Source: Undaria pinnatifida
Lineage: Eukaryota; Sar; Phaeophyceae; Laminariales; Alariaceae
Direction: 5' to 3'
Assembly: GCA_012845835.1 (NCBI GenBank)
Contig: JABAKD010000023.1
Coordinates: forward strand, 12,275,851-12,339,850
Length of the DNA: 64,000 nucleotides
The notes under the pieces: model-generated
Database searches by the model: none
Seen by the model: only the letters and a program-made list of their open reading frames with translations
What the model was told of the DNA's origin: nothing
Shown: positions 10,614-22,021 of the stretch, piece after piece
Position numbering within the stretch: the first letter of the stretch is position 1
Layout of the letters: each line of letters begins with the position of its first letter
Made by a program: the position numbers and the translations under genes

Positions 10614-13600
10614 AACTCGTACGATATTTATTCTTCGTGAATTAAAAAAAGGCAAACTTGACCCGACGCTGCAAACGCTAACTTACCACACCAAGATGGG
10701 CCGGTGTGCACTTTTCACATTCACACCATGACCACCACCGCTTTCCGTCTGATCTAGTTTTTTTCCAGTGCTGCAGGCCTCGGGCCGGTGCTTTTCTGGC
10801 GGCACAGTGCGTTGGGGCCGCCCCTCCCTCCCACGCGGGGCAGGGTGAGCCTCCTGGTACGCGCCTTCTTGCCGACTGTGGCCGCGGTGAAAGAAAATCT
10901 GAGGGCCCCGGAATGAGCCCTTGGGCTTCTTGGGCTTCTGTTGGCGGCGCCAAACTACCCAGCCTCATCCCCGCCGCCGCCAAAATCGAACATCTTTGCA
11001 GCTGACGCCGACACGCCTGCACCTGCCGCTGCGCCTCCCCCTTCACGGCCGCCACGAACGCCAACAATACCTGCCCCATACCAACTCCGCGAAACAGCAG
11101 GGGAAACAGAGCTACCGACAACACCCGCAATCATCGCGCCCCTGTCAGCTTCCTGCAACCTAGCACGCAATGCAGTATGTCGTTGACAAATAGAGATCAT
11201 CGTATTCTTAACGTTGGCGTGCCCTTTGAATTGATCATAGCGATTCTGAAGTTGTTGGGAGGTCGACAAGATCAACCGGCCCCTCACCCCGAGCATCAGG
11301 TCCCCACAATCTCTGAGAAAGGTCGCTTCTTTCACCAGTGTCTACCACGTCAAGAGCAGAGACCCACCCAGCAAACATCGGGCTATCCGGTGACCAGCTG
11401 GCCGTGTCGCTTTAGATAATCTCAAACTCAAACTGTTCGTAGCACTCTCCAATCTACTTCGGCGGTCCGCGGTTCTTCGTAGCCATCCCAATATTCCAGC
11501 AATAAGTGAACTCCAGCAGAATCGAGTGGGCCAGCGCAGGAGAAGCGCAATAGTAGCCTGCGGAGGTAACGATGAAACCCTTGAAGAAAGGGACAAACAG
11601 TTACAGCATGCGGAGAACATATTGAACAGGTGTACGTCAGGTCCATCATAACACGAACTACCTGGTTGACCACCAAGCCGAGGAAAAAAATCAACATGTT
11701 ACAAACACTGCAACAAACGAAACCGTGAGGTATACTTGACGGCAAATACTATTGAGCATCGGGTTACGCCGTGAGGCCAATGTTATGGGTGGAAATGGTT
11801 GCTGTATCTGCTAGTGATAGAAAAGTCACGCAAAACACACACCAAGCCCATGTACTGCTGGAATCTCTGACACAGCGACGAGTGGTGATCCCCGCTTTAC
11901 TTTTCCCTGTTGCGTAGTACAGCGGCACGCCGTCAGGCTTGCTTAGACAACCAGCTTCGATGTGCTTGCGGAGCAGCTTCACGACCTCCAGTGCTTTCGC
12001 GCGCAGGAGAATTTATCCCGATTTCGCATCGATCATGTCGCAGAACCGATCACTGAATCAAAGCGGGTAAACAATCGTGTACGCTCGGGCGCCAACCGCC
12101 GACAAATCCGCAAGAAACACAGTTCACCTCTATCTCTGTCTACTCTGCCACCTATTCCGACGGCATTTTTGCGCTTGAAGAGCACTTTCTACCTGCAGTT
12201 GGAAGCGAGATCGGCAGGAGCGTAATGGTCACGACACATGACCCAGTACAGGCATTGTTTTCGACGACAGCGTAAGTCTCTCCATATCACTGATCCGAAC
12301 AACGACACAAGTGACGTCAAAACCACTTGCCTCCTTGATGTCTTCCAGATTAACGATATAGCAAGCATCTCTCAACCAAGCCATGGAGGGCTTGAAGGCG
12401 CCGTGACTCTTCTTCACCAGGCGCGAGATACGTGGAAGCGCGTGGAAGGTATCCAGGCGACCCTTGAGCATGTTTGGGCCACCCCCCTGATGCAGTTGGG
12501 TAACAATCAACATGAATTGAGAACACTCGAACAGAAAAAAAATCGTATAAAAAGCGCACGTTGACGCCGAGCAGATTTCAGAAACAAACAACACATATTT
12601 GCAACCTCTGCAGCACTCACGTCGTCCTGGTAAACATTGCCACCGATCTCGTCTCCGGCTCTTAGGTCGCAAGCGCGGTCGTGACCAGCATCAAAGTCGT
12701 ACCCGTCGCCACCGTCCTTTTCGCCCTCGTCCGAGTCCGTATCATCTACCTTGTGGAAAAAAAAAAAAACGAAAAAGTTTGGTTTGTTTGGCGAATACAA
12801 ACGTCAGCAAGAGAATGAGGAACGCCAATGCGGGCAGGGCGTCAGACAACTCAGCTCAATTTCTTCCAAGGACGGTGTAAGGCCTTACCTAGCGAGCCCA
12901 CCACGTGGCAAGGTGCTTCGGTGGCGAACAAGTCGGGGTCATTGTTGTAAGCGGCACATGCATTCGGGTTTGGCGACGGTGCTGGTGTCGCAGGGGGGGG
13001 TGTCCAATCGGCCGCAAGGCGAACATGGGTAAGTCCCACAGAACAAGCCTGTCACCGCCGCCGCCGCAGATTTCCTTTATCGTCACACGACCCACACCCG
13101 CGGAGGAAGGTGCCTCCTTGTGTGCTGCGTACGTAGCAGGCTTGACCGCGTCGCTCACTTTGACTACGACGTTCTTCTGGCCGCCAAGTTGACGTGATCG
13201 AGGACGCCACCGAAGCAAAGATCCAGCGGTAGTCTCATGGCCCTGTACGTTCCCAACGCCAACACAACTGGCATGGTTGCTGCTGTGGAGTCGCACCTAG
13301 AGTTCCATCGCAAAATAGACCAGGTTCGGGGGGTGATACCAGGTTTAGTCGCTTATGATGCGGATGTGCCGTGCATATTGTTGGTTTAGATGATGCGAGA
13401 AATATGGTCTCGATGAGTGTGGTACAGAACATCCCAATCGCATCTGTGCTCCCGGCGGCAAAATGGTCGGAACCGGGCCGCGTACGGGATCCTTCAATGC
13501 CTCGATCTCCACGTAAACGAGAACGGACGCGTAATCATCCAAGCAGGCATACTCTACCCGTGACGGCACCGTAAGGATTTTAAAAGGCAGGCATCATTAA

Positions 13601-15616
13601 CATTCCACATACCAGCAGATTCAAGAGCATGGCGCCAACGATGTAGCTGGCAACAAGAAACGTTCGATAACCTACAACGAGCGTGAATAGGACACGCGCA
13701 TAGCTAACTAGAGAAGTATCACCAGTTGGGCGTTGAGGGGAGAACTCCGGCGAGACAAGGGGAAGATCGGATCTGTGGGCAACTCTTTCCCAAACAAACT
13801 AGACACTATACCCGCCAGCGAAAGAGATGGCGTCTGCACTCAACAAGCTCTCGCGTGAGTCAGCGCGCCACAGTGTTCGCGGCTTCGACCTCATCCAAAT
13901 ACGTTGCGTCTGACATGGTGTTGACGCCAAGTCTACCATCATGTCCTGGTACCAAATCACGCTGGTTTTTCACCTTTGGAAACGCAAGCGAGAATTTTCG
14001 ATTTGAATACGCCTTGCGCCAGCTGCGAACTGCCGAACCTAGAAGACACGACTGCCGCAATTGTACCAGGTGTCCGTTATCATGTACCAGTCATCATATG
14101 CTCAGAGCTATACATCACGTGTACGAGTGTAGAAGCTACGACAGCAAACAAGCTTCAGCAGAAATAATAGTTTCAAAATAGATGCGTAATTAGCCAGGCT
14201 GTTATTTACACGAAAATAAGAACTCGGGATACTTTGTACTGAAGTTAATGTACAATAAGGTAGAGTGCACCCTCTCCCAAATAAGAAAGCCAGCCTAGGT
14301 CGCTATTTCATGTGCCTGGTATCTTTTAGGTGTCCTGTAGTACTGCATATGGTATCTGGCACGCGATTAATCAGAGGTCAGGTATGGTACTCCGTACCAG
14401 TACCAGGTATCGCATGCTCAGAGCTATGATACCTGGTACCAGGTAGATTCGCGTACAACCAGCAGCGTACAAGCAGCAAGAGCAGTAGCCTACAATGACC
14501 TGGTCCGACTCGTACCTCGTATCCAAATAACATTGGCGAAGACAAACTGCTTCTGCACAGCAGTACAGAGCACGAAAAATAAACCTGGTAGTAAGAAAGC
14601 CAGGGTGATATTTAGCTACCGATATAAGAACCTCGGGAGTCAATATACCTTTATGTGACCACGGACTCTAGATTTTTGACGAGTTAATGCGAGAAAAAAA
14701 GGAAAACATACTGAAGTTACCTGTGAGAACAAACCCTCGGCCAAATACGAAAGCCAACCTACAGCTGTAGGTCAGTATTTCCGTGCCTTACGATATACAG
14801 CATTACTACAGCAGTACAAGGCAACTACCTGTAATATTAAAGGTGCAGTAATAAGAAAGCCAAGTTGATATTTTCAGGGAAAAAAGAAGCTCGGGAGCTG
14901 TTATACTGAAGTCAGTGTAGAACGTACCCCCTCACAAATAAGAAAGCCAGCTTACCGCAGGTACCAGGTAAGTATGTTTCTTATCTGGTGTCCTGTAGTC
15001 TACTGCTTTAGCTTTACCATGGTACCAGATACTGCTGTGTAAGATTCGTCCGTACAGCAGCAGGTAACGAACAGAAGTCTACGATAGGACCACTCACATC
15101 CGGCCTTGTGTAGCGTGGGTAGAGGGCTGTAAGGAAACTACCCCACCCGCTTGCTTTTCCCCTTGACGTGCTGGCTTTGACAGAATAGTGCTCGTGATGT
15201 CGATGAGTGCCCTGCTGTCATAGTAGATGAAGTTGCACTTTGTTGTGGTTCGCTCTCCCGAGCGGATCCATCACCGATGCCTCCACCTCTACTTCCATCG
15301 CTACCTCCACCGTCACGATCTCCGCCGGTGCTGCTTCCAATGCCCCCACCGCTGCCTCCGCCATCAATACCGACCTCGTCGCATCGACAGATGGCAGGCT
15401 CCAAGAAACGAAACTAGTCACACTACAACTGCTGCTACAGGGAGGCTCCTTGGCTCGGGACCACGGAAACGAGCTCGGTGGTCGTAGGCTAGGAGAGCCG
15501 CAATAAGACATACCAAAGCGTACATAGCCGCCACACCAGCATGGTGCTGGGGAGCCGGCTGTGGTGTCGGTTGTCAGGTGTCTGCGCTGCGCGCGGTCCC
15601 GCTTGCGGTCTCTATC
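10614..15616. repeat. Large direct duplication, copy 2
   Basis: This is the counterpart of 3,885-8,792. Small indels and substitutions separate the copies. An insertion of about 75 bp near 14,648-14,720, containing GTGACCACGGACT and GAGTTAATGCGAG, is absent from copy 1. Part of that insertion matches the repeat at 26,285-26,440. Confidence 0.8.
10955..14060 (-). pseudogene. Decayed multi-exon transposase-like gene, copy 2
   Basis: Exon-like blocks match copy 1 in size: 13,613-13,772 (160 bp, donor GTATGT), a block ending at 12,889 with donor GTAAGG, the acidic 12,621-12,745 (125 bp), 12,229-12,525, a block near 11,830-12,010, and 10,955-11,335. In this copy the block at 13,345-13,569 is open where copy 1 has a TAG. 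The RGTSSTE motif has degraded to RDSSSTW, and a one-base loss near 13,868 shifts the upstream exon. The stops after NRGPPK and before SDTASW are shared with copy 1, so both descend from an already broken gene. Confidence 0.5.
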
Positions 15617-15790
15617 CTTACAAAAAAAAAACAAGTATAGACTAGACGCCGTGCCGTACTTCGTGGTCTTTTTCAAATTGAAATCTGGTTCTGTAGAGTA
15701 GGTACAAAGGCGTTTTTGGTGTTGGCAGGCTTTTCCTTCCTGCCAATGTTGGCAGATTCCCGGGCGCCGCCACTTCCACCACACATACGG
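15480..15790. repeat. Module M1, third arrangement
   Basis: The CTGCCAATGTTGGCAG palindrome block is here in reverse orientation relative to 8,960-9,090, joined to the end of the large duplication by an A-run. Confidence 0.6.
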
Positions 15791-16210
15791 CAGGGGTTTC
15801 CACAAGACTTCAGCGGGCTTCGCCCGCGGAACTAAATTACTAAAAGCTGGGGGTACAGCAGTACATCCAAAAATCGTCACCGAGACCCATAGACTAAAGT
15901 CACTGGGAATTGTTGGGATTAAAATAATTTTTACTATTAATACATCACCAGAGACTAATATAAGGTCACTGGAAATTTGCGACCCCAAAAACCGAAAACT
16001 GCTCAAACTGGCGGCAACTCCAAGAGGTACTACGTACCGCCGGGCACGGACACACAGGCCTCGGTGGCCATCGCCTTTGGAGTACGCTGTTAACTTCCAT
16101 CTGCTGGTGAACTGGAATCTGGACATTCGGACTGTCCCGAGGTATACTTGGGATGAGGATGTTGTGTTTTTTGTAGCAAAAGCAGATACTGCAGCAAAGG
16201 CATCATTTAT
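15791..16210. other. Unassigned sequence
   Basis: A short inverted pair around GCGGGCTTCGCCCGC (15,818-15,832) is present. I see nothing else that supports a gene. Confidence 0.4.
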
Positions 16211-16211
16211 C

Positions 16212-17245
16212 GTTATCACAAGCACCGGCAGTACGAAGAAGCACCAGCACAAGCGCAAGCACCAGCTCAAGCACAAGCACAAGCACCAGCAGAAGCACAA
16301 GCACCAGCACCAGCACCATCAGTAGCAGCAGCAGTACTAGCAACACCACTATAAGGAGCAGCAGCGGCAGCAGTAGCAGTGCAAGTAGCAGCAGCTAATT
16401 TGTACGTAGCGTCTGCAACTTCTGACTCTGTCTCGAGGGATACTTGCAACGAGGAATGTTTGCATCAGCAGCATTTGAGCAGCAACACATGGGGAAGCAG
16501 CAGAAGTAACCAGCAACCAGCACCAGAACCAGCACCAGCAGTAGCATGCCCGGTATAGCACCAGCAGTAGTAGCAGCAGTAGCAGCATCGACCAGGGGGG
16601 TATTATATTACCTTCCGACCACTGGTTGGTGCATAGATAACGCCTGCTGCGACTTATGATAGGTGTTGCGGTGAGTACGTACGTAATGCTTGGTAGCTCA
16701 AGCGGCAGTAGAGAAGCGAAAGAAAAGCTCGCACGGGCGGCCTTAAGTACTGGTACCACCACCCCCGCCGCCACCACCACCGCCGCCACCACCACAATCG
16801 CCGCCAGTAGCGTTGATGGTAACAGCAGCGGCGACTGCGCGTGTTTAACGTGTTTCCTATCTTCCACCCATTGTTATCACCTGTATACTTACATGGGCAT
16901 CGTCTGCAAATTCTCCTACGCAACTGCGTCGAGGTGTACCGGAATCATATGTGCGTTCAGGAGTGTTTCGTAGCAGCGGTGGCGATAGCTGTAACAGAAG
17001 GCGCACGAGAAGTACCAGCAGTACGAGATGGCGGCACGAGAAGTAATAGTAACAGAGGAATCAGTAGCAGAACCATTTGTAGCAGCACTAGTAGCAGGAG
17101 AAGGTGGGGAGCTGCGGCAGCGGCAGCGGCAGCGGCAGCGGCAGCGGCAGCGGCAGCGGCAGCGGCAGCGGCAGCGGCAGCGGCAGCGGCAGCGGCAGCG
17201 GCGGCGACGGCGTCAGCGGCGCGGCGGCGGCGGCGGCAGCGGCGG

Positions 17246-17293
<48 letters not shown>

Positions 17294-17426
17294 CAGCAAC
17301 AACAACAGCAGCAACAGCAGCGGCGGCAGAAGCGGTGGCAGAAGCAGCAGCAGCAGCATCAGCAGCAGCAGTAGCAACAACAACAACAACATCAACAACA
17401 GCAACAGCAACAACATCAGCGGCAGC

Positions 17427-17514
<88 letters not shown>

Positions 17515-17700
17515 TAACTATTAATACCAGTGTCAGCGGAGCTTGCTGGCTTGTATCCCACCTACAGTTGCGTGGCCTAGCTACAAGCAGCGTCTTTAAG
17601 TGCTACCTTTTAATTGCCTCGAGGTGTACATGCATTGAAGAATGTTGGGTGTTTTGTAGCAAGCAGCACCACCAGCAGCAGTAGCAGTACGTGGCAGACG
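16212..17700. repeat. CAG/GCA-rich region with recurring 60-100 bp cassette
   Basis: Degenerate (AGCACC), (CAG), (GCA) and (CCACCG) tracts separate copies of a non-repetitive cassette at about 16,395-16,470, 16,855-16,985 and 17,550-17,665. The cassette is built from ACCTTCCACCCA, GTAGCGTCTGC, (C)TCGAGGTGTAC and GAGGAATGTTTCGTAGCAGC elements. Related cassettes lie at 55,488-55,600 and 55,670-55,775. Long open frames in several phases come from the triplet periodicity. Confidence 0.65.
17111..17512 (+). repeat. Compound microsatellite
   Basis: In order: (GGCAGC)n at 17,111-17,205, a GGC-rich bridge, (CAG)n at about 17,246-17,293, mixed CAA/CAG, (CAA)n at about 17,428-17,473, and (AACAGC)n to about 17,512. 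All three plus-strand phases and two minus-strand phases stay open, which is typical of pure triplet arrays. Confidence 0.9.
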
Positions 17701-17816
17701 TACCAGCAATACCGTATATGACAGTGTATACCACACCCCATCTTATACCACACCCCCACGGTGTACCACCCGGGTGGCCATTATTCGAAAATAACCAAGG
17801 GTGTGTTCGGTACTGT

Positions 17817-18130
17817 ACCGGTATTCTCGGTACCGGTATGGATGTCGTACCGAACTTGCCGAAGCGTCCGGTACTGGTATTGACGTCGTACCGAACTTGC
17901 CGAACTGTCCGGTACCGGTATTGGAGGTGTACCGAACTTACCAGAGTTTCCGGTACCGGTATTGATGTCGTACCGAACTTACCGAAGTTTTCGGTACCGG
18001 TATTGATGTCGGACCGAACTTACCGAAGTTTCCAGTGCCGGTATTGATGTCGTACCGAACTTACGGAAGTTTTCGGTACCGGTATTGATGCCGTACCGAA
18101 CCGAAGCGTCCGGTACCGCTACAAAAGTCT
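17817..18130 (+). repeat. ~40-bp GGTACCGG minisatellite, left array
   Basis: About seven units of roughly 39-40 bp share GGTACCGGTATTGATGTCG and TACCGAACTTACCGAAG. The same unit, in the same orientation, forms the array at 21,180-21,600. A hAT element and short coding remnants lie between the two arrays. Confidence 0.85.
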
Positions 18131-18257
18131 GGACCGGTACCGGTACCAGTACCGGGACACACTTGGATACATCTACTGGCAGTACCGGCGGTATATATAC
18201 CGCCGGCAAGGTACCGACGCGCACTTGCGCTTAGGTACATAAACTGGACATAAATTG

Positions 18258-20522
18258 CAGGGATGTTCACGGAGTGAAAAAAAGTCCGCGGAGCGGGCCG
18301 CCGCGGAGCGGATTTTCACGGAGCGGATTGACAAACCGCACCGCTCCGTGACAAAACTAGACAACGGATAACCGATCCGCGCAAATCCGTGAAGTAGGTC
18401 AGGGGCGGATATCCGCTCCGCTTTGCTCCGTGACGCATTCTGGAAATCCGCTCCGCTCCGTCAAACTTTTTCAAGGCAGAAATCCGCTCCGCAAAAATCC
18501 GTGATTTGAAAAGAGCGCGGATATCCGCTCCGCTCCGCTCCGTCACAACAAAATAAAATCCGCACCGCTCCGTATGATTTTTTTTTCCAGTGGCCCGATC
18601 CGTAAGTAACGGATTATTTACGGAGCGGATTGGTCTGCTCCGTAGATGATCCGTGACCAATCCGTAGTACAGTGACGGATTAAACCGTGTGAATGTCACG
18701 GGTTTTGAGCCCTGAACAATTGTTCTGAATAGCGGATAACCTATACAAATATTGTTCTTGGCCAGCACTCTCCAGATATTTTATATATTTGTGCGATTTG
18801 TGCTGCTATCAGCCATACACGCCGCGGTTGGCCGACGTCCTGCTCCGCACACACAACGCGGACCCTACTCGTGAGAGGTACGAACACACAAACACACTTC
18901 CAACGCAGCAGCGCAGCAGCGGTACGCACGCATAGGATGCCAGATGTCATTGATTCTGGCGATGCAGAGGCTGAGGTGCAGCAATCCTCGCCTTCAACCG
19001 AGTCTCCTGCTCCTTCTCCCGCTCCTTCTCCATCTCCAACACCGGAGAATCCTACTAGTACTGCTGCAGATTCGCATGAGCAACGAGGTGGAGGAGTACA
19101 AGCAGCCACCCGCCGTAGCAAACAATCAGGACTTAGACGTGTTGGGCTACTGGCGTGACGCTGGAAGCCCGCGGCTTGATCCCCACGGAAACGTCATGGC
19201 AGCGGCGCAATTTCCCATCTTATCCGTGCTTGCCCGCGTGTACCATTGCATCGACAGCACAAGCTGCCAGTCGGAGAGGGAGTTCTCGCAGCTGGGGTTT
19301 GTGCATTCTAGCCTTCGTCGCCGTACGACACCCGACCGCGTTGAGAAAATGATGTTCCTCAGGACTAACCCGGATCTCATTCCGGAGGTCAAGAAGCTTC
19401 GAGATTTGATCGAAAAGATCTCTCAAGAGCAGGAGAAAGCAAAGGCTAAAGTGGTCGAGGTGCAGGCCGCAGAGGCCGGGAAGGATCTCGTAATCGAACT
19501 CGATGAGTAACGAGTGGCGAGCGGTAGGGTTGGAGCAGACGGGTGCAGGCGCTCATCTTTCACTGCCGTTGAGTTGATCTGTATCCCTGGCTTTTCCGTT
19601 TTTCCCTTCTTTCGCCCGGGCTGAATTTTCGAATTTTCGAATTTTTGCATTTTCTGTACTTCGGTGGTCTCACCATGTACCGCTGTTGCTGCTGAGGAAA
19701 GTGTCTCCATGTTTCACTTCTGCTGTTTTTCTCTCTGTTTTCTATTTTCTATTTTCCTGTTTTTGTTTTTGTCGCGGCGATGGAATTGGTGAAGTATCTG
19801 GTACTTTGTAGGAGTACTTACGTACTTACCTATTTACCAGAGATGTGCGCGGAGTTCCTGCTCTTGCGCGCCTGCTGTACCAACTCTGGTCACTCTGTTC
19901 TATTTCTTTTTCACCCTTCTCTTAATCCAAGTGTTTCTTTCAGACATCCTTTCTTATGAAGGGGACTCGACGCGTGCGTGCGCGCGATTCTTTCCCTGCT
20001 CGCCACCCCCCTCCGCCATGTATAACTCCGAGAACAACGTGTCTTTCCGTAGTCTCTGATATCAGGAGAAATCCGGTCAACATCCGCGGATAACCGTCCA
20101 ATATTACGGATTCATGGATACGGTTTTGCGTGGAGAAACGCAGCGGATTTGTACGGTTTGCTCGACGGAGTGGACAATCCGCTCCGTGAAAAAATCCGTC
20201 TGACGGATATCCGCTCCGCAATAATCCGCACAAATTTCGATGTCGGATATCCGCTCCGTAAAAATCCGTGACTTTTTCTGTGAGCGAATATCCGCTCCGG
20301 TCCGCTCCGTGACAAATTAAAAAATCCGCTCCGCTCCGTGACATCCATGAACATACGGATATCCGTTCCGTCGTAATCCGTGAATTTTTTATGGACGGAA
20401 ATCCGCACCGTGACAATCCGCAACTTATTGCTAGAGCGAATATCCGCTCCGCTCCGCTCCGTCAGATTCTAAAAATAAAAAATTCGCACCGCGGTGCAGA
20501 TCTTACTCCGTGAACATCCCTG
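18258..20522 (+). mobile_element. hAT DNA transposon, internally deleted, with intact ends
   Basis: The 5' end starts CAGGGATGTTCACGGAGT (18,258-18,275) and the 3' end is its exact complement (20,505-20,522). ATAAATTG flanks it at 18,250-18,257 and 20,523-20,530, a perfect 8-bp target-site duplication as expected for hAT. Some 440 bp at each end is filled with ATCCGCTCCG/CGGAGCGGAT motifs in both orientations, typical of subterminal transposase-binding repeats. The centre retains only the beginning and the dimerisation end of a transposase. Intact ends and target duplication suggest fairly recent movement with transposase supplied in trans. Confidence 0.93.
18937..19510 (+). pseudogene. hAT transposase remnant (N-terminal piece plus dimerisation domain)
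   Basis: From the ATG at 18,937 an acidic, Ser/Pro-rich N-terminal frame runs to about 19,080. From about 19,062 a different frame carries the C-terminal hAT dimerisation region to the TAA at 19,508-19,510. Key features are NEVEEYK, the W in VLGYW, FPILSVLARVYHCI, SEREFSQ (the SER-FS core), and the R-R-TTPDRVEKMMFL helix, followed by a Lys/Glu-rich tail. The DDE catalytic domain and zinc finger are missing and the two parts are out of frame. This is the signature of an internal deletion derivative that cannot make transposase. Confidence 0.85.
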
Positions 20523-20697
20523 ATAAATTGCCGGTACATATACGTCGAGCAAGTTCGGTATTGGCCGGGGGTATCCGCTGAGGTATATAATTGAACTTTA
20601 CTATAATTGATTCTTCTTACAGTTTCAAGATTTTTCTCATATTTGATCTTTGTATTGATATACATGCTGTTCAAAAAGTAAGGTACCCTTTAGATTA

Positions 20698-21038
20698 TCA
20701 GCAGGGCGCCGTCTTCTCGTCGGTCGTTTCTACGTACACGCCAATCGAGTACATAAACGAGGCTTCACGCCCCCGTTCCCTCCAAAAACTGGCTGGCACC
20801 GGGAAACCATCGACGGCTTTGATCGTCTCCGCCGACAACTCGTACACGTTCCCCGTGAGCGAGTTGTACACAGGAGCAGGCAAAATCACCGGCACGGCTT
20901 TTTTTGACCTCGTTCACGTCGATAACTTCTGCCGCCGGTGCTGGTGTGTGTGGGAGCTGGCGAAGATGACCCGCCACCAGAAGCGGTGGCATCACTGCTG
21001 GAGGCCACCTCTTTCTGGGAAGTTGCGCCCTTGGTCAT
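20698..21038 (-). pseudogene. Short coding remnant of unknown function
   Basis: From the ATG at 21,038 a Ser/Thr/Gly-rich frame begins MTKGATSQKEVASSSDATAS. After a run of seven A (minus strand, near 20,903-20,909) the coding-like sequence continues in another phase as PVILPAPVYNSLTGN...VDGFPVPASFWRERG and stops at 20,698. The phase change at a homopolymer suggests a frameshifted gene. I recognise no family. Its place between two minisatellite arrays and beside a hAT element suggests it belongs to another transposon. Confidence 0.3.
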
Positions 21039-21179
21039 GCGTGCTCAGAGTCTCTGTATACGGAGCGTGCTGGGAGCAAATGCGTGAGGACCGGGGTGTG
21101 AGTCTTGGAGTGCTGCCTGGAGCCAAAGCTCCAAGGGATGACGTCACAATGTGGTGGAATCGAGTTGATATCGTGCCAA

Positions 21180-21600
21180 ACGTACCAAAGTTTTCGGTAC
21201 CGGGTTGATGTTGTGCCTATCTTACCGAAGTGTCCGGTACTGGTACCGATACCGGTACCGGCTCCGGTACATATACGTGCACACCTGTACCGCCGGTACC
21301 GGTATTGATGTCGTACCGAACTTACCAAAGTGTTCGGTACCGATATGGATGTCGTACCGAACTTACCGAAGTGTCCGGTATCGGTATTGATGTCGTACCG
21401 AACTTACCGAAGTTTCTGGTACCGGTATTGATAGCGTGCCGAACTTACCGAAATGTCCGGTACCGGTATTGACGTACCGAACTTGCCGAAGTTTCCGGTA
21501 CCGGTATTGATGCCGTACCGAACTTACCGAAGTTTCCGGTACCGGTGTTGACGCCGTACCGAACTTACCGAAGTGTCCGGTACCGATGCTACCGGTACTC
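21180..21600 (+). repeat. ~40-bp GGTACCGG minisatellite, right array
   Basis: About nine to ten units match the left array (17,817-18,130) in sequence and orientation. Outer flanks of the two arrays, around 17,760-17,820 and 21,600-21,665, are loosely inverted relative to each other and include CACCCGGGTGG. Confidence 0.85.
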
Positions 21601-21857
21601 CTCGTACGTACCGTACCGAGAACACGCTTGTAAAATACTAAACGACCACCCGAGTTATCACCCGGGGTACGGTGTATACCACACTCCCTGAGGTAATGCC
21701 TCATTATCATTATGACACCCCCAAGTTAACACCGCGGGTGAAAGCGTAAAAGCGTGAAAGCGTGCCGATCAACAAAACGACTACCGGTACCGGAACAGCA
21801 CAGCAGCAGCACACCAGGTGTGCGAGAGTACCACAGCTTACCGTATAGAGACCAGCA

Positions 21858-22021
21858 ACATGGAGGGGGAGGAGGTACAGACCCGTAGTGCAAGCGTGGC
21901 CCATCGCAACATCGCCACGGGCAAAACGTGTCTGCGGCTCAGACAACTGCTGCTGCGGTTCCAGGCTCGATCGCGTCATTTTTTGGCCGTCGTGCACAAA
22001 CCACATCTGTGCCTAACCGTA
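21858..22021 (+). CDS. Possible first exon of a transposon gene
   Basis: A plus-strand stretch ends in VPGSIASFFGRRAQTTSVPN followed by a GTAAGA donor at 22,022. Serine/alanine-rich SIASFF-type segments are common just before the zinc finger of hAT-like transposases, but no zinc finger follows. The upstream ATG is in another phase, so the start is unclear. Confidence 0.2.

Noticed and set aside
15218..16300. A 360-codon minus-strand open frame
   Set aside because: It runs through three unrelated repeat blocks, including a reversed module M1 and the AGCACC array that gives a Cys/Leu/Trp-rich start. Length alone is not evidence in such composition.
17028..17684. Long Ser/Ala/Gln/Asn open frames in several phases
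   Set aside because: They are produced by GCAGCG, CAG and CAA arrays that contain no stops in most phases. No start context, domain or splice structure supports a protein.
17817..18130. CRISPR array
   Set aside because: The ~40-bp units are contiguous with no unique spacers, and the context is eukaryotic.
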